A DNA stretch of 64,000 nt from Cupriavidus malaysiensis (GTDB lineage: Bacteria > Pseudomonadota > Gammaproteobacteria > Burkholderiales > Burkholderiaceae), in contig NZ_CP017754.1 of NCBI RefSeq assembly GCF_001854325.1, positions 2,604,001 through 2,668,000 on the forward strand, read 5' to 3'. Below are positions 45,332-58,090 of this stretch, in pieces. The position numbers and the translations under genes were made by a program. Under the pieces are notes generated by a model. It was not told the origin of the DNA. It did not search any database and was given only the letters and a program-made list of their open reading frames with translations. Within the stretch, counting starts at the first letter, position 1, and every line of letters begins with the position of its first letter.

Positions 45332-46957
45332 ATGCCCACAAATCTTCACGCTTGGGACGCCCTCCAGCAGCACCATGAGGCCATTCGCGAGCAGCAGATG
45401 CGCGACTGGTTCGACGCGCCCGATGCCGGCCAGCGCGTCGCACAGTTCTCACTGGAAGCCGCAGGGCTGTACCTCGACTACGCCAAGAACCGCGTCACGC
45501 CGCAGACGCTCGCCCTGCTGATGCAGCTGGCCGACGAGGCCGGGCTCAACGAGCGCCGTGACGCCATGTTCGCTGGCGACCAGATCAACGCGACGGAGCA
45601 CCGCGCCGCGCTGCACATGGCGCTGCGCGCCCTGCCGGAGGCCGGCTACCAGGTCGACGGCGCCCCGGTCATGCCGGCGATCCAGGCAGTGCGCGAGCGC
45701 ATGCGCGATTTCTCCGAACGCGTGCGCGGCGGCCAGTGGACCGGCGCCAGCGGCAAGCGCATCACCGATGTGATCAATCTCGGCATCGGCGGCTCGGACC
45801 TGGGACCACGCATGGTCTGCCGGGCCCTCGCGCACCTGCCGGGCAATCGCCTGCGCCTGCACTTCGTTTCCAATGTCGACGGCACCGAGCTGGCCGAGAC
45901 CCTGTCGCGCGTCGACCCCGAACACACCCTGGTGATCGTCTGCTCCAAGACCTTCACCACGCTGGAGACCATGGCCAACGCCGGCAGCGCGCGGCGCTGG
46001 TTCCTCGACAACGGCGTCGCGGAAAACCAGTTGTCCCGGCATTTCGTCGCGGTCTCGACCAATGTGGAGGCCGTGCGCGCCTTCGGCATCGACCCGGCCA
46101 ATATGTTCGAATTCTGGGACTGGGTCGGCGGACGCTTCTCGCTCTGGTCCTCGGTGGGCCTGTCGATCGTGCTGGCGCTCGGCTACGATGCCTTCGCCGA
46201 ACTGCTGGCCGGCGGGCGCGCCATGGACGAACACTTCCGCACGGCCCCGCTGCCGGCCAACATGCCGGTCGTGATGGCGATGCTGGGCATCTGGTACCGC
46301 AATTTCTGCGGCATGTCGACCAGTTGCCTCGCGCCCTACTCGACTTCGCTCGAACTGTTTCCGGCCTTCCTGCAACAGCTGGAGATGGAGAGCAACGGCA
46401 AGTCGGTCCAGCTGGACGGGCGGCGCGTCCACGCCCACACGTCGCCGGTGGTATGGGGCAGCGCCGGCACCAACGGCCAGCACGCCTACTTCCAGATGAT
46501 CCACCAGGGCTCGCAGATCGTGCCGGTGGACTTCATCGCGCCGTTGCGGCCGCCGCGCGCGCTGCCCGGGCACCACGCCAAGCTGCTGGCCAACTGCTTC
46601 GCCCAGGCCGAGGCGCTGATGCGCGGCCGCACCGCCGAAGAAGTCCGCGCCGGCGGCACGGCAGACGATGCCTGCGTCTCGCACATGGTGTTCGATGGCA
46701 ACCGCCCCAGCAACACCCTGCTGATGCAGGACGTGACCCCGCACACGCTGGGAGCGCTGATCGCGCTATACGAACACCGGACCTTCGTGCAGGGCGTGAT
46801 CTGGAATATCAATTCCTTCGACCAGTGGGGCGTCGAACTCGGCAAGCTGCTGGCACGCCCGATCGAGGCCGAACTGAACGGCGCCGCCACCGCTCCCCAC
46901 GACGCTTCCACCACCACGCTCATCGCACGCGCCCGCGCGGCGCTGGGCAGCGCCTGA
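45332..46957 (+). CDS. pgi: Glucose-6-phosphate isomerase
   Basis: A 541-residue cytosolic enzyme interconverting glucose-6-phosphate and fructose-6-phosphate. Diagnostic segments are [36 protein letters not shown], the catalytic Glu region in [16 protein letters not shown], the catalytic His in [15 protein letters not shown], and the C-terminal [15 protein letters not shown] with active-site Lys. ATG at 45332 ([11 protein letters not shown]) is preferred over a TTG nine bases upstream. A possible -10, TATACT, lies about 60 bp upstream. Its own transcription unit. Confidence 0.97.
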   Translation: MPTNLHAWDALQQHHEAIREQQMRDWFDAPDAGQRVAQFSLEAAGLYLDYAKNRVTPQTLALLMQLADEAGLNERRDAMFAGDQINATEHRAALHMALRALPEAGYQVDGAPVMPAIQAVRERMRDFSERVRGGQWTGASGKRITDVINLGIGGSDLGPRMVCRALAHLPGNRLRLHFVSNVDGTELAETLSRVDPEHTLVIVCSKTFTTLETMANAGSARRWFLDNGVAENQLSRHFVAVSTNVEAVRAFGIDPANMFEFWDWVGGRFSLWSSVGLSIVLALGYDAFAELLAGGRAMDEHFRTAPLPANMPVVMAMLGIWYRNFCGMSTSCLAPYSTSLELFPAFLQQLEMESNGKSVQLDGRRVHAHTSPVVWGSAGTNGQHAYFQMIHQGSQIVPVDFIAPLRPPRALPGHHAKLLANCFAQAEALMRGRTAEEVRAGGTADDACVSHMVFDGNRPSNTLLMQDVTPHTLGALIALYEHRTFVQGVIWNINSFDQWGVELGKLLARPIEAELNGAATAPHDASTTTLIARARAALGSA

Positions 46958-47045
46958 GCCTGCTTCCGCGCCGCCTTGGCGCACGCGCGGCAGGATGGGC
47001 GGCGTGGCTACACCGCGGCGCGCGGCGCGCCAGGCAAGCGAGGCA

Positions 47046-47744
47046 TCAGACCTCGGCGGCCATCCACTCGTCGCTGGCCACGCGCCCAGCGTCGATGGTC
47101 AGGATACGGCCGCAGCGTGCCGCCACCGAGCGATCGTGCGTCACCAGCACCAGCGTCGAGCCCGCATCCCGGTTCAGTTCGAACATCAGCGCGATCACGG
47201 CCTCGCCGGTCGCCGTATCGAGGCTGCCGGTCGGCTCGTCGGCGAACAGGATCTCCGGCCGCGTGACGAAGGCACGCGCCAATGCCACGCGCTGCTGCTC
47301 GCCACCCGACAGGGTGCGCGGATAGTGGTGCAGGCGCGCCGACAGGCCCACCCTTGCCAGCATGTCGCGCGCGCGCTCCCGTACGCTCTCGCGCTCACCG
47401 CGCAGTTCCAGCGGCAACATCACGTTCTCCAGCGCGGTCAGGTGGCCGACGAGCTGGAAAGACTGGAAGACGAAGCCCACATGGCGCGCGCGCAGCGCCG
47501 CACGCTGGTCTTCGTCCAGCGCGAACAGGTCCTGCCCGTGCAGGCGTACCGAACCGGTACTGGGCAGGTCGAGGCCGGCCAGCAGGCCCAGCAGCGTGGA
47601 CTTGCCCGAACCCGAGGCTCCGACGATGGCCAGCGTCTCGCCGCGCGTGACGGAAAACGACACGTCATGCAGAATCGTCAGAGAACCCGTGGCATCGGCC
47701 ACGGTCTTTCCAAGCGAAGCCACGGCAAGGATAGGTGAGGACAT
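47046..47744 (-). CDS. ybbA: YbbA-like ABC transporter ATP-binding protein
   Basis: A 232-residue ATPase of the MacB/LolD-like group. It has Walker [12 protein letters not shown]-loop [26 protein letters not shown], signature [16 protein letters not shown], Walker [13 protein letters not shown] and switch His in LVTHDRSVA. The permease partner (YbbP) is not adjacent, and the next gene on this strand is outside its operon. The frame continues upstream, but the ATG at 47744 ([15 protein letters not shown]) matches the family N-terminus. It is divergent from tesA, as in E. coli, and the two start codons overlap in one CATG. Confidence 0.88.
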   Translation of the reverse strand: MSSPILAVASLGKTVADATGSLTILHDVSFSVTRGETLAIVGASGSGKSTLLGLLAGLDLPSTGSVRLHGQDLFALDEDQRAALRARHVGFVFQSFQLVGHLTALENVMLPLELRGERESVRERARDMLARVGLSARLHHYPRTLSGGEQQRVALARAFVTRPEILFADEPTGSLDTATGEAVIALMFELNRDAGSTLVLVTHDRSVAARCGRILTIDAGRVASDEWMAAEV

Positions 47745-48423
47745 GGGCAACTCGATCTGGAGACAACTGCGCAGGATCGCGCTGGTGGCCGGCCTGGGGC
47801 TGGTATCGCTGGCCGCCTCCGTCAGCACGGCGGTGGCCGCGCCATCCTTGCTGGTGCTGGGGGACAGCCTGTCGGCCGAATACGGTATCGCGCGCGGCAC
47901 CGGCTGGGTCAAGCTGCTGGAAGACCGGCTGCGGGCGCAACGGCTCGATTATAGCGTCGTCAATGCGAGCGTCAGCGGCGAGACCACGGTAGGCGGCAAG
48001 ACGCGCCTGCCCGCCCTGCTGGCCCGCGAGCGGCCGGCCGTGGTGGTGGTCGAACTCGGCGCCAACGATGCGCTGCGGGGACTGCCCCTGCAGAACACCG
48101 AGGCCAACCTGCGCAGCATCGTGGACAGCGCCCGCCAGGCCGGCGCCAGCGTGCTGCTGGTCGGCATGCGCGTCCCGCCCAACTACGGCCAGGACTACGC
48201 CGAGCGCTTCCACGCGGTCTATACGCGGCTGGCCGAGGAAACCCGCGTGCCGCTGGTGCCGTTCTTCCTGGAGAAAATCGTGGATCGCCCGGACTGGTTC
48301 CAGCGGGACCGCCTGCACCCGACCGCTGCCGCGCAGGCCGCCCTGCTGGACACCGTCTGGCCGCAGCTGGCACCGCTGCTGCAGCCTGGCGCCCGCCCGC
48401 AGAAGACCTCGGCGCGCCGGTAA
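47743..48423 (+). CDS. tesA: Periplasmic GDSL arylesterase / lysophospholipase TesA
   Basis: A 226-residue SGNH hydrolase. The signal peptide ends near VSTAVAA. The catalytic Ser block is LLVLGDSLSAEYGI, block II Gly in NASVSGETTVGGKTRL, block III Asn in VELGANDALRGLPL, and the Asp/His pair in DRLHPTAAAQ. It acts as thioesterase, esterase and lysophospholipase in the periplasm. AGGTGAGG precedes the ATG at 47743, and the start codon shares bases with that of divergent ybbA. The first residues, [17 protein letters not shown], are a normal n-region. Confidence 0.92.
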   Translation: MGNSIWRQLRRIALVAGLGLVSLAASVSTAVAAPSLLVLGDSLSAEYGIARGTGWVKLLEDRLRAQRLDYSVVNASVSGETTVGGKTRLPALLARERPAVVVVELGANDALRGLPLQNTEANLRSIVDSARQAGASVLLVGMRVPPNYGQDYAERFHAVYTRLAEETRVPLVPFFLEKIVDRPDWFQRDRLHPTAAAQAALLDTVWPQLAPLLQPGARPQKTSARR

Positions 48424-48508
48424 AGGGTAAGCCGTCGGGGCCGCCGCCGGTCGCTAGCCGACGGACCGCGCATGGGAAGGCCGCGCCACCGCCACCGCCG
48501 CCTCCCCG

Positions 48509-48552
48509 AAAAAGACAATCCCCCGCGGGCACCAGGCCGGCGGGGGATTGTC
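48509..48552 (-). terminator. Terminator of ppiD
   Basis: GACAATCCCCCG (48514-48525) and CGGGGGATTGTC (48541-48552) form a perfect 12-base stem. On the minus strand it is followed by five T, so it ends ppiD transcription. It may also block tesA read-through from the other side. Confidence 0.85.
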
Positions 48553-48611
48553 CTTTGGCGATCCGCTAGCGCGGACGCGAGACGCGGCAGCCTGCCGCCA
48601 GATGCACCGGA

Positions 48612-50549
48612 TCAGTTGCCGGCGCCCTGCTCCTGCGTGCCGGCTGAATGCAGCACCTTGACCTTCGAACGTGCCTTCAGCGCTTCATAGTAGGCGCCCA
48701 GCTCGGCCTGGCCGGCCACTTGCGCGATCTGCTGCGCTGCCGCCTGCAATTGCGCGGGATCGGGCTTGGCAGGCTGGCTGACCTTGGCGACACGGTAGAC
48801 GGCATAGCCTTGCGGACCCAGGTCCACGCCGGCGAAGGCGGGCAACTTGGACGTATCGACGCGCATCACGGCTTCGAGCGCCTTGGGCGACAGGCCTTCT
48901 GCCTTGGTACGCGAAACCGTGGCGAGCGCACCGAAGCCTTCAGCGCTGCCGCTCTTACGCAGTTCGGCCAGGCGGGCCTCGCCGTCCTTGCGGGCCAGCT
49001 CGGCGGCCTGCTGCGCGATGTAGTCCTCGCGCACCTTGGCCTGCACGTCGTCGAACTTGCGCACCGAGGCCGCCTGGTAGTCGACGATGCGTGCCGACAC
49101 CAGCGTGTTCGGGCCGACCTGCACCGCCTCGGTATTGCGCTTGTTCTTGATCGCGTCGTCGTTGAACAGCGCCTTGAGCAGCTTGTCGTTGTTCAGCGGG
49201 TTGCTCGCACCCAGCGCCGGGTTCGGCTGGCGCGTCACGTTGTCGGCGCTCTGCACGGTCAGGTGGAACTTGTCGGCGGCCGGCTTGAGGCTGTCGGACT
49301 GCTCATAGACCATGTTGCCGAACGCATCGGCCATCTCGGCGTACTTCTTCGCGGCCAGCTGCTTGCGCAGTTCCGCTTCCAGCTCCGGCTTGACGACATC
49401 CAGCGGCTTGGTCTCGGCCGGCTTGATGCCGGTCAGCTTGACGATGTGGTAGCCATAGTCGGTCTCGACCACGTCGCTGATGTCGCCGTCCTTGGCCAGC
49501 GCGTACATGGCGTCCTCGAACGGCTTGACCATGGTGCCGCGGCCGACGAAGCCCAGGTCGCCGCCCTTGGCCGCCGAACCCGGATCCTGCGATTCCTTGC
49601 GCGCCACGTCGGCGAAGGTATCCGGATGCTTACGCAGTTCGGCCAGCAGCTTCTCCGCCTTTTCCTTCGCTGCCTGGCGCTGGGCCGCCGGGGCATCTTT
49701 CGCCGCGGCGATCAGGATGTGGCTGGCACGGCGCTGCTCATCGGTGCGGAAGCGCGCGAGATTGCTCTGGTAGTACGAGTTGAGCTCGTCCGGCGACACC
49801 TGCTGCGCAGCGGCCAAGGCATCGGCGGACAGCGCCAGGTACTGCACCTTGGCATGCTCGGGAACCGAGTAGTCGCCCTGGTGGGCTTCGTAGTATGTCT
49901 TCAGCGCCGCATCGTCGACCTTGACCTTGGCGGTGTAGTCGGACGGCTTCAGCAACAGCGCCTGCACGTCACGCTGCTGGTCGCGGATGGCCAGCAGGCG
50001 TTCCAGCAGGGACTTCGGCATGAAGGCCGTACCACTGACCGCGCCGCTGAGTTGCTGCGTGGCAAGCTCGAAGCGCATGCGCGCGTCGAACTGGTCGGGC
50101 GTCATGCCCTGGGCAGCGAGCAGCTGCAGGTAGGCCTTGTCGTCGATCGAGCCATCGGCCTTCTTCGGCAACTGGGCGATGGCGGGAATGCTGCTGATCG
50201 TCTCGACCAGCCGGGCATTGGAAACCGTCAGGTTCTCGCGTGCCACCTCGTCGGAGACCACACGCTGCAGCACCAGCTGGTCCAGCACCTGCTTGCGCGC
50301 CTCGGGACCTTCGAACATACGCGCGTCGTAGCTGGCGCCCAGCGCTTCCCGCATGCGCTCGCTCTGATCGCGCACGGCGTTGTCGAGCTCCTGCACGCTG
50401 ATGGTGCGGCCGTCCACCTTGGCCGCGTCGTGCGAGCTGTCCATGAAGCGCGAATAGCTCTCCACGCCGAAGAAGACGAACGACGGGAAGATGATCACCA
50501 GCAGCAGCAGCAGCATCAAGCGCCGGTTATTGCGTACGAAATCAAGCAT
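48612..50549 (-). CDS. ppiD: Inner-membrane-anchored periplasmic folding chaperone PpiD
   Basis: A 645-residue SurA/PpiD-type protein. It opens [29 protein letters not shown], the PpiD anchor helix. A SurA-N-like helical region follows (about 40-230) with [21 protein letters not shown], then a parvulin domain at about 265-365 with [40 protein letters not shown] and [17 protein letters not shown]-terminal SurA-like part completes it. It acts at the SecYEG exit on newly exported proteins. ATG at 50549 is preferred over a GTG two codons upstream, since MLDFVRN is the family start. Confidence 0.93.
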   Translation of the reverse strand: MLDFVRNNRRLMLLLLLVIIFPSFVFFGVESYSRFMDSSHDAAKVDGRTISVQELDNAVRDQSERMREALGASYDARMFEGPEARKQVLDQLVLQRVVSDEVARENLTVSNARLVETISSIPAIAQLPKKADGSIDDKAYLQLLAAQGMTPDQFDARMRFELATQQLSGAVSGTAFMPKSLLERLLAIRDQQRDVQALLLKPSDYTAKVKVDDAALKTYYEAHQGDYSVPEHAKVQYLALSADALAAAQQVSPDELNSYYQSNLARFRTDEQRRASHILIAAAKDAPAAQRQAAKEKAEKLLAELRKHPDTFADVARKESQDPGSAAKGGDLGFVGRGTMVKPFEDAMYALAKDGDISDVVETDYGYHIVKLTGIKPAETKPLDVVKPELEAELRKQLAAKKYAEMADAFGNMVYEQSDSLKPAADKFHLTVQSADNVTRQPNPALGASNPLNNDKLLKALFNDDAIKNKRNTEAVQVGPNTLVSARIVDYQAASVRKFDDVQAKVREDYIAQQAAELARKDGEARLAELRKSGSAEGFGALATVSRTKAEGLSPKALEAVMRVDTSKLPAFAGVDLGPQGYAVYRVAKVSQPAKPDPAQLQAAAQQIAQVAGQAELGAYYEALKARSKVKVLHSAGTQEQGAGN

Positions 50550-50651
50550 GCTCACTCGGAAATGGGGTTGGCTCGAGAGTCAAGAGAGACAAACCTCGGG
50601 ATTCTAGCAGGAGTGGCAATCCCTCAAGCCATTCGGACGTCACGGGTACAT

Positions 50652-50673
50652 CACACACACGCGCGCACACACG
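50652..50673. repeat. Alternating CA/CG dinucleotide tract
   Basis: A 22-bp strictly alternating pyrimidine-purine run (CACACACACGCGCGCACACA and on) about 100 bp upstream of the ppiD start. Such runs can adopt left-handed DNA under supercoiling and are prone to slippage. Confidence 0.6.
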
Positions 50674-50732
50674 AACACGCAGGCGGTGCTGCCGCCGGGA
50701 CTGTGGCGGGCGCGCAGCCCCGGCGCCGCCAC

Positions 50733-50917
50733 TCAGGCCGCCGCGGCCGCCACCTTCAGGCCGACGATGCCTGTCACGATCAGCACGACGCAGGCCAGCC
50801 TGGCAAGGCTGGCGGACTCGCCGAACCGAGGATGCCGAACGCCACCGTGCCGACCGTGCCGATGCCCGTCCAGATCGCACAGGCGCTGCCGAGCGGCAAG
50901 GACCGCGATGGCATCAT
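50733..50917 (-). pseudogene. Decayed SMR-family (SugE/EmrE) transporter gene
   Basis: Only the C-terminal half of a small multidrug resistance transporter remains. One frame gives LPLGSACAIWTGIGTVGTVAFGILG, the helix-3 signature. After a lost T at about 50824 the adjoining frame continues with ESASLARLACVVLIVTGIVGLKVAA and TGA at 50733. The first two helices with the essential Glu are missing, replaced by unrelated bases. Both a 5' truncation and a one-base frameshift mark it as dead. The ATG at 50917 is only a nominal left edge. Confidence 0.75.
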
Positions 50918-50951
50918 TTCTAGACTGGCGCGGGCCGCATCCGGCCCGTAC

Positions 50952-50990
50952 AAAAGAAAATCCCCCGAGGACTTGCGCCCTCGGGGGATT
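50952..50990 (-). terminator. Terminator of the tRNA operon
   Basis: AATCCCCCGAGG and CCTCGGGGGATT pair perfectly over 12 bases with an eight-base loop. On the minus strand the stem runs into TTTTCTTTT. It starts 9 nt downstream of tRNA-Asp. Confidence 0.88.
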
Positions 50991-50998
50991 CCGGAATC

Positions 50999-51075
50999 TG
51001 GCGGAGCGGACGGGACTCGAACCCGCGACCCCCGGCGTGACAGGCCGGTATTCTAACCGACTGAACTACCGCTCC
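50999..51075 (-). tRNA. tRNA-Asp (GTC)
   Basis: A 77-nt cloverleaf including encoded CCA. The acceptor stem is GGAGCGG/CCGCTCC, the D arm AGTTCAGTCGGTTAGAAT, the anticodon loop CTGTCAC with GTC, and the T arm GGGTTCGAGTCCC. Third gene of the tRNA operon on the minus strand. Confidence 0.96.
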
Positions 51076-51212
51076 GCGTCGGTGCAGCTTTCATCCTCGC
51101 GGATCAAGCACTGCAAGACTTGATGCCCTCGGGCGTTTCCCTTTCCGGCCTGCCATCGCGAAACCGTCGGGCTTCTCGATTCACGCCAGGGTCACCCCTC
51201 GGACAGAAAACC

Positions 51213-51288
<76 letters not shown>

Positions 51289-51332
51289 ATGTGGCCATTT
51301 AGGTCAAGTTGCCTTGCACAACGAGGAAACGG

Positions 51333-51408
51333 TGGTGGGTGCTGAGGGGCTCGAACCCCCGACCTACGCCTTGTAAGGGCGCCGCTCTACCAGCTGAGCT
51401 AAGCACCC
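51333..51408 (-). tRNA. tRNA-Val (TAC)
   Basis: A 76-nt cloverleaf including encoded CCA. The acceptor stem is GGGTGCT/AGCACCC, the D arm AGCTCAGCTGGTAGAGC, the anticodon loop CTTACAA with TAC, and the T arm GGGGGTTCGAGCCCC. First gene of the operon, about 87 nt after the predicted promoter -10. Confidence 0.95.
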
Positions 51409-51494
51409 GTTCGCCTCGTTGCAGGCATCTGGACCTGCTGGATTCGCCGCGCACGTTTCGGAGCACTTACCGCTGTTTGCGTTGCGAGGGCGCG

Positions 51495-51524
51495 ATTGTA
51501 ATACAGGTTTTTCGGCTTTGCCAA
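51495..51524 (-). promoter_or_regulatory. Sigma-70 promoter of the tRNA operon
   Basis: On the minus strand TTGGCA (-35) and TACAAT (-10) are 18 bases apart. The discriminator just after the -10 is GC-rich (CGCGCCC), typical of stable-RNA promoters under stringent control. It lies between the lon terminator and tRNA-Val. Confidence 0.65.
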
Positions 51525-51534
51525 GCCCCCGAAG

Positions 51535-51563
51535 AAAAAACGCCGCGGGATGTCCCGCGGCGT
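51535..51563 (-). terminator. Terminator of lon
   Basis: ACGCCGCGGGA and TCCCGCGGCGT form a very strong stem. On the minus strand it is followed by six T. It lies 46 bp downstream of the lon stop codon and just upstream of the tRNA promoter. Confidence 0.9.
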
Positions 51564-51609
51564 CTTGCCGGCTGCCTGTGCGCCTGCGCAGCGGCGCAGG
51601 CGTCACGCC

Positions 51610-54024
<2,415 letters not shown>

Positions 54025-54200
54025 TATCCCCAGTCAGTCATTTAAGGCGTAAATTGGGCCGCATGAATCGATTACAAGATGGCAGGCCATCGATTCCGCA
54101 TCCATTCCGATACTGCACGCAAATGCTTCTCCACGCACTTGCAAGCCCCCCTTTGAAACAGCATACCCGCGTTTTCTCCCAGACGTGGACGGAAATGAAG

Positions 54201-54230
54201 AAAAAAAGCCGCTCGCTTCTCGCGAACGGC
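54201..54230 (-). terminator. Terminator of clpX
   Basis: GCCGCTCGC and GCGAACGGC pair (one G-T) around TTCTC. On the minus strand the stem is followed by seven T. It begins 46 bp after the clpX stop codon. Confidence 0.88.
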
Positions 54231-54275
54231 CTTTCGGGGCGCTAGCCGGCAAATCCGCTGCCGGCCGTCGCAACA

Positions 54276-55550
54276 TCAGTTGGAACCGGCCACCTTGGGC
54301 TGCTCCTCGTACATCAGCAGCGGCGGTGCATCGCCGGTGATCGTGTTCTCGTCGATCACCACCTTCTGCACACCCTTGTAGTTGGGCAGGTCGTACATCA
54401 CATCCATCAGCGATTGCTCGAGGATGGAGCGCAGACCGCGCGCGCCGGTCTTGCGGCGGATGGCCTTGCGCGCGATCGCCGTCAGCGCCGCCGGGCGGAT
54501 TTCCAACTCGACGCCTTCCATCGCCAGCAGCTTCTGGTATTGCTTGACCAGCGCGTTCTTCGGCTCGATCAGGATCTGCACCAGCGCCGCTTCATCCAGC
54601 TTGGCCAGCGTCGCCACCACCGGCAGACGGCCGATCAGTTCGGGGATCAGGCCGAACTTGATCAGGTCTTCCGGCTCGACCTGGGGCAGCACCTCGGAGG
54701 CCTCGCGCTCTTCCTTGCTCTGCACCTGGGCACCGAAGCCGATGCCGGTCTTGTCGGAGCGCTGCATGATGACCTTCTCGAGGCCGTCGAAGGCACCGCC
54801 GCAGATGAACAGGATGTTGGTCGTGTCGACCTGCAGGAAGTCCTGGTTCGGATGCTTGCGCCCGCCCTGCGGCGGCACCGAAGCCATGGTGCCCTCGACC
54901 AGCTTCAGCAGCGCCTGCTGCACGCCTTCGCCCGATACGTCACGGGTGATGGAGGGGTTGTCGGACTTGCGCGAGATCTTGTCGATCTCATCGATGTAGA
55001 CGATGCCGCGCTGCGCCTTCTCGACCTCGTAGTTGCAGTTCTGCAGCAGCTTCTGGATGATGTTCTCGACATCCTCGCCCACGTAGCCGGCTTCCGTCAG
55101 CGTAGTGGCATCGGCGATCACGAAGGGCACGTTGAGCAGCCGCGCCAGCGTCTGCGCCAGCAGCGTCTTGCCCGAGCCGGTCGGCCCGATCAGCAGGATG
55201 TTGCTCTTGGAAAGTTCGACGTCGTCCTTCTTGCCGAGGTGCTTGAGACGCTTGTAGTGGTTGTACACCGCCACTGCCAGAATCTTCTTCGCCGGCTCCT
55301 GGCCGATCACGTACTGGTCCAGGCTTTCGCGGATCTCGTGCGGCGTGGGCAGATCGGAGCGCGTGGCCGCGGCGGCGTCCTTCTCGGATGCCGTCGCCTC
55401 GTCACGGATGATCTCGTTGCACAGGTCGATGCATTCGTCGCAGATGAACACCGACGGGCCCGCGATCAGCTTCTTGACCTCGTGCTGGCTCTTGCCGCAG
55501 AACGAGCAATACAGAAGCTTCTCGCTGGATGAACCTTTTTTATCCGCCAT
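54276..55550 (-). CDS. clpX: ATP-dependent Clp protease ATPase subunit ClpX
   Basis: A 424-residue AAA+ unfoldase. The N-terminal zinc finger has four Cys in [12 protein letters not shown] and [11 protein letters not shown]. Walker A is [15 protein letters not shown], Walker [11 protein letters not shown], the RKH-type pore loop and sensor regions follow, and the IGF loop that docks on ClpP is seen as TGIGFGAQV. It feeds unfolded substrates into ClpP encoded just upstream. The gap to clpP contains a terminator, so much clpX transcription probably starts in the 230-bp gap. Confidence 0.97.
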   Translation of the reverse strand: MADKKGSSSEKLLYCSFCGKSQHEVKKLIAGPSVFICDECIDLCNEIIRDEATASEKDAAAATRSDLPTPHEIRESLDQYVIGQEPAKKILAVAVYNHYKRLKHLGKKDDVELSKSNILLIGPTGSGKTLLAQTLARLLNVPFVIADATTLTEAGYVGEDVENIIQKLLQNCNYEVEKAQRGIVYIDEIDKISRKSDNPSITRDVSGEGVQQALLKLVEGTMASVPPQGGRKHPNQDFLQVDTTNILFICGGAFDGLEKVIMQRSDKTGIGFGAQVQSKEEREASEVLPQVEPEDLIKFGLIPELIGRLPVVATLAKLDEAALVQILIEPKNALVKQYQKLLAMEGVELEIRPAALTAIARKAIRRKTGARGLRSILEQSLMDVMYDLPNYKGVQKVVIDENTITGDAPPLLMYEEQPKVAGSN

Positions 55551-55676
55551 AGGAATCAGTCACATTAGCAGTGTGCGCGCCACGGCAGCGGGCCGCCGCG
55601 GAGAAAACGCTTCAAACGCATCATACGCCAAAAAGTCAGGCACTACCGGAGGATCCCCCACCGTGTGGGGCGAACA

Positions 55677-55702
55677 CAAAAAACGAGGCACGAGGCCTCG
55701 TT
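55677..55702 (-). terminator. Terminator of clpP
   Basis: AACGAGGC and GCCTCGTT pair perfectly around a five-base loop. The minus strand then runs into a T-tract. It stands 78 bp downstream of the clpP stop and upstream of clpX, so it may attenuate read-through. Confidence 0.82.
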
Positions 55703-55779
55703 CCGGTGCAGCCTTCGTCATTTCGGAGCCAAGTCTACCCGGCGGCGCCCATCGATGTGAGCGCGCCGAGCCTGCCCCG

Positions 55780-56430
55780 TCAGCCGCGGCGGGTGATGAC
55801 CTTGTCGATCAGCCCGTAGTCCATGGCCTGTTCGCCGCTCATGAAGTTGTCGCGATCGGTATCGCGCGCAATCTTCTCGATCGGCTGGCCGGTCACTTCC
55901 GACAGGATGCTGTTCAGGCGCTCGCGCAGATACAGGATCTCGCGCGCCTGGATCTCGATGTCCGAAGCCTGGCCACGCGCGCCACCCAGCGGCTGGTGAA
56001 TCATGATGCGCGAGTTCGGCAGCGCGGAACGCTTGCCCTTGGCGCCTGCCGCCAGCAGGAAGGCGCCCATGCTCGCGGCCATGCCCATGCACAGCGTCGC
56101 CACATCTGGCTTGACGAACTGCATGGTGTCGTAGATCGCCAGCCCGGCCGACACCGATCCGCCAGGCGAGTTGATGTACAGCGAGATGTCCTTGTCCGGA
56201 TTCTCGCTCTCCAGGAACAGCAATTGCGCCACGACCAGGTTGGCGGTCTGGTCATTGACTTCGCCGACCATGAACACGAGCCGCTCCTTCAGCAGGCGCG
56301 AGTAGATGTCGTAGGCGCGCTCGCCGCGGCCGGACTGCTCCACCACCATCGGCACCAGCCCCAGCCCCTGGGTTTCCAGGGCAGAAGCCTGCGTGGTGGC
56401 GAGCCGGTCAAGCAAATCATTGCGGGTCAT
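55780..56430 (-). CDS. clpP: ATP-dependent Clp protease proteolytic subunit ClpP
   Basis: A 216-residue serine peptidase that forms the 14-subunit chamber used by ClpX. The catalytic Ser is in [16 protein letters not shown], the His in [17 protein letters not shown] and the Asp in DTDRDNFMS. The N-terminal propeptide and axial loop region [31 protein letters not shown] is typical. AGGAG eight bases before the ATG at 56430 fixes the start. Longer starts are Arg/Cys-rich. It lies 100 bp after tig, the usual tig-clpP-clpX order. Confidence 0.97.
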   Translation of the reverse strand: MTRNDLLDRLATTQASALETQGLGLVPMVVEQSGRGERAYDIYSRLLKERLVFMVGEVNDQTANLVVAQLLFLESENPDKDISLYINSPGGSVSAGLAIYDTMQFVKPDVATLCMGMAASMGAFLLAAGAKGKRSALPNSRIMIHQPLGGARGQASDIEIQAREILYLRERLNSILSEVTGQPIEKIARDTDRDNFMSGEQAMDYGLIDKVITRRG

Positions 56431-56530
56431 GCAAGTTCTCCTGGTATTCGGTGATGGCCAGGCAGCGCAGGCTGCCTGGCGGCACCGGCCGCGCGGCACA
56501 CTCGGCGCCGCCGGCCGGCTTGCGCCGGAC

Positions 56531-57883
56531 TCAGGCCTGTTGCGGGCCGCCCTGGGCGGTCAGCTCTTCGAAGCTCACCTGCTTGTCGGTGACCTTGGCC
56601 TTGTCGCACACAAAATTTACCACGTTGTTTTCGAGCACGTAGGCTTCCATCTCGGCCAGGCGCTGCTGGTCACCGTAGTACCAGCGCATCACTTCCTTCG
56701 GATCCTCGTAGCTCTTGGCGAAGTCTTCGATTTCTGCCTTGACCTGCTCGGGCTTGGCTTCCAGGCCATTGGCCTTGACGATCTCGGCCAGGATCAGGCC
56801 CAGCTTCACGCGGCGCTCGGCCTGCTGCGCGAACATCTCGGCCGGGATCGGCATGGCCTTGGCGTTGGGCATGCCACGCTGCTCCAGGTCGCGGCGGGCC
56901 ATCTCGACCAGGCGCTCCTGGTCCTGCTCGATCAGGGCCTTGGGCACGTCCAGCTCGCTGACCTTGATCAGTGCTTCCATGACCTGGTCCTTCAGCATCG
57001 AGTGGGTACGACGCTTGACTTCACGCTCGAGGTTCTCGCGGATGTCCGAACGCATCTTGTCCAGGCTGCCGTCGGCGATACCCAGCGACTTGGCGAAGGC
57101 TTCGTCGACTTCCGGCAGGTGCGCCCACTCGATCTTCTTCATCGAGATGGTGAACTCGGCGGTCTTGCCCGCCACTTCCTTGCCGTGGTAGTCGGCCGGG
57201 AAGGCCAGCGGGAAGACCTTGCTCTCGCCGACCTTCAGGCCCAGGGCGGCCTGCTCGAACTCGGGCAGCATGCGGCCTTCGCCCAGCACGAACACGAAGT
57301 CTTCGGCCTTGCCGCCGGCGAACTCTTCGCCTTCGATCTTGCCGACGAAGTCGACCGTCACGCGGTCGCCGCTCTTGGCTTCCACGCTGCCGCCGTCACC
57401 GTGCTCGCCGGCCTCGCCGCGCACGTGGTAGTGCACGCGCTGCTTGCGCAGGATGTCGACGGTCTTGTCGATCTCGGCTTCGCTCACTTCGGTGGTGGTG
57501 CGGGTGACTTCGGCGCTCGACAGGTCGCCCAGCGTGACTTCGGGGTACACCTCGAAGGTCGCGTCGAACGCCACCTGGTCATCAGCCACGCCCTCGGTCT
57601 TGACCTCGAACTTCGGTTGGCCCGCGACCTTGACGTCCTGTTCCTTGGTGATGTCGAAGAACTTGCGCGCAGCCTTGTCGAAGCGCACTTCGAATTCGAC
57701 TTGCTGGCCGTACTGCTTCTCGACCATCTTCATCGGCACCTTGCCCGGGCGGAAGCCGGACATCTTCACCGTCTTCGACAGGCGAACCAGACGCTCCTGC
57801 TTTTCCTTCTCGACTTCGGCCTTGGGAATGGCCAGGGTCACCTTGCGGTCCAGTTTGCCGAGGTTTTCAATGACATTCGACAT
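56531..57883 (-). CDS. tig: Trigger factor
   Basis: A 450-residue ribosome-associated chaperone and prolyl isomerase. The N-terminal ribosome-binding domain contains the signature [17 protein letters not shown]. The FKBP-like domain (about 150-245) has [39 protein letters not shown]. The C-terminal helical substrate cradle completes it. ATG at 57883 ([19 protein letters not shown]) matches the family start, and the frame upstream is unconserved. It heads the tig-clpP-clpX-lon block. A -10 candidate, GATAAT, lies at 58056-58061 on the minus strand. Confidence 0.97.
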   Translation of the reverse strand: MSNVIENLGKLDRKVTLAIPKAEVEKEKQERLVRLSKTVKMSGFRPGKVPMKMVEKQYGQQVEFEVRFDKAARKFFDITKEQDVKVAGQPKFEVKTEGVADDQVAFDATFEVYPEVTLGDLSSAEVTRTTTEVSEAEIDKTVDILRKQRVHYHVRGEAGEHGDGGSVEAKSGDRVTVDFVGKIEGEEFAGGKAEDFVFVLGEGRMLPEFEQAALGLKVGESKVFPLAFPADYHGKEVAGKTAEFTISMKKIEWAHLPEVDEAFAKSLGIADGSLDKMRSDIRENLEREVKRRTHSMLKDQVMEALIKVSELDVPKALIEQDQERLVEMARRDLEQRGMPNAKAMPIPAEMFAQQAERRVKLGLILAEIVKANGLEAKPEQVKAEIEDFAKSYEDPKEVMRWYYGDQQRLAEMEAYVLENNVVNFVCDKAKVTDKQVSFEELTAQGGPQQA

Positions 57884-58090
57884 GGTCGTCAATCCAATCC
57901 AGTGATGTGTTTGTTCGTCAGCCAATCCGATTGCGCGCCAGTCCGTGCGGCGCACCGGCAGGAAGCGTCAGCCACGGCGCACCGGCACGCCAGATCACTC
58001 TGGTACCGGCAGGCACTCGCGAACTGCAAACTCTCCGCGCAAACGGAAAACGACCATTATCGCACGGTTTTGATTCGCTTCCGGCAGTTT

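Noticed and set aside
58056..58061. tig promoter from the GATAAT word
   Set aside because: No acceptable -35 at the right distance. Mentioned under tig but not listed as a feature.
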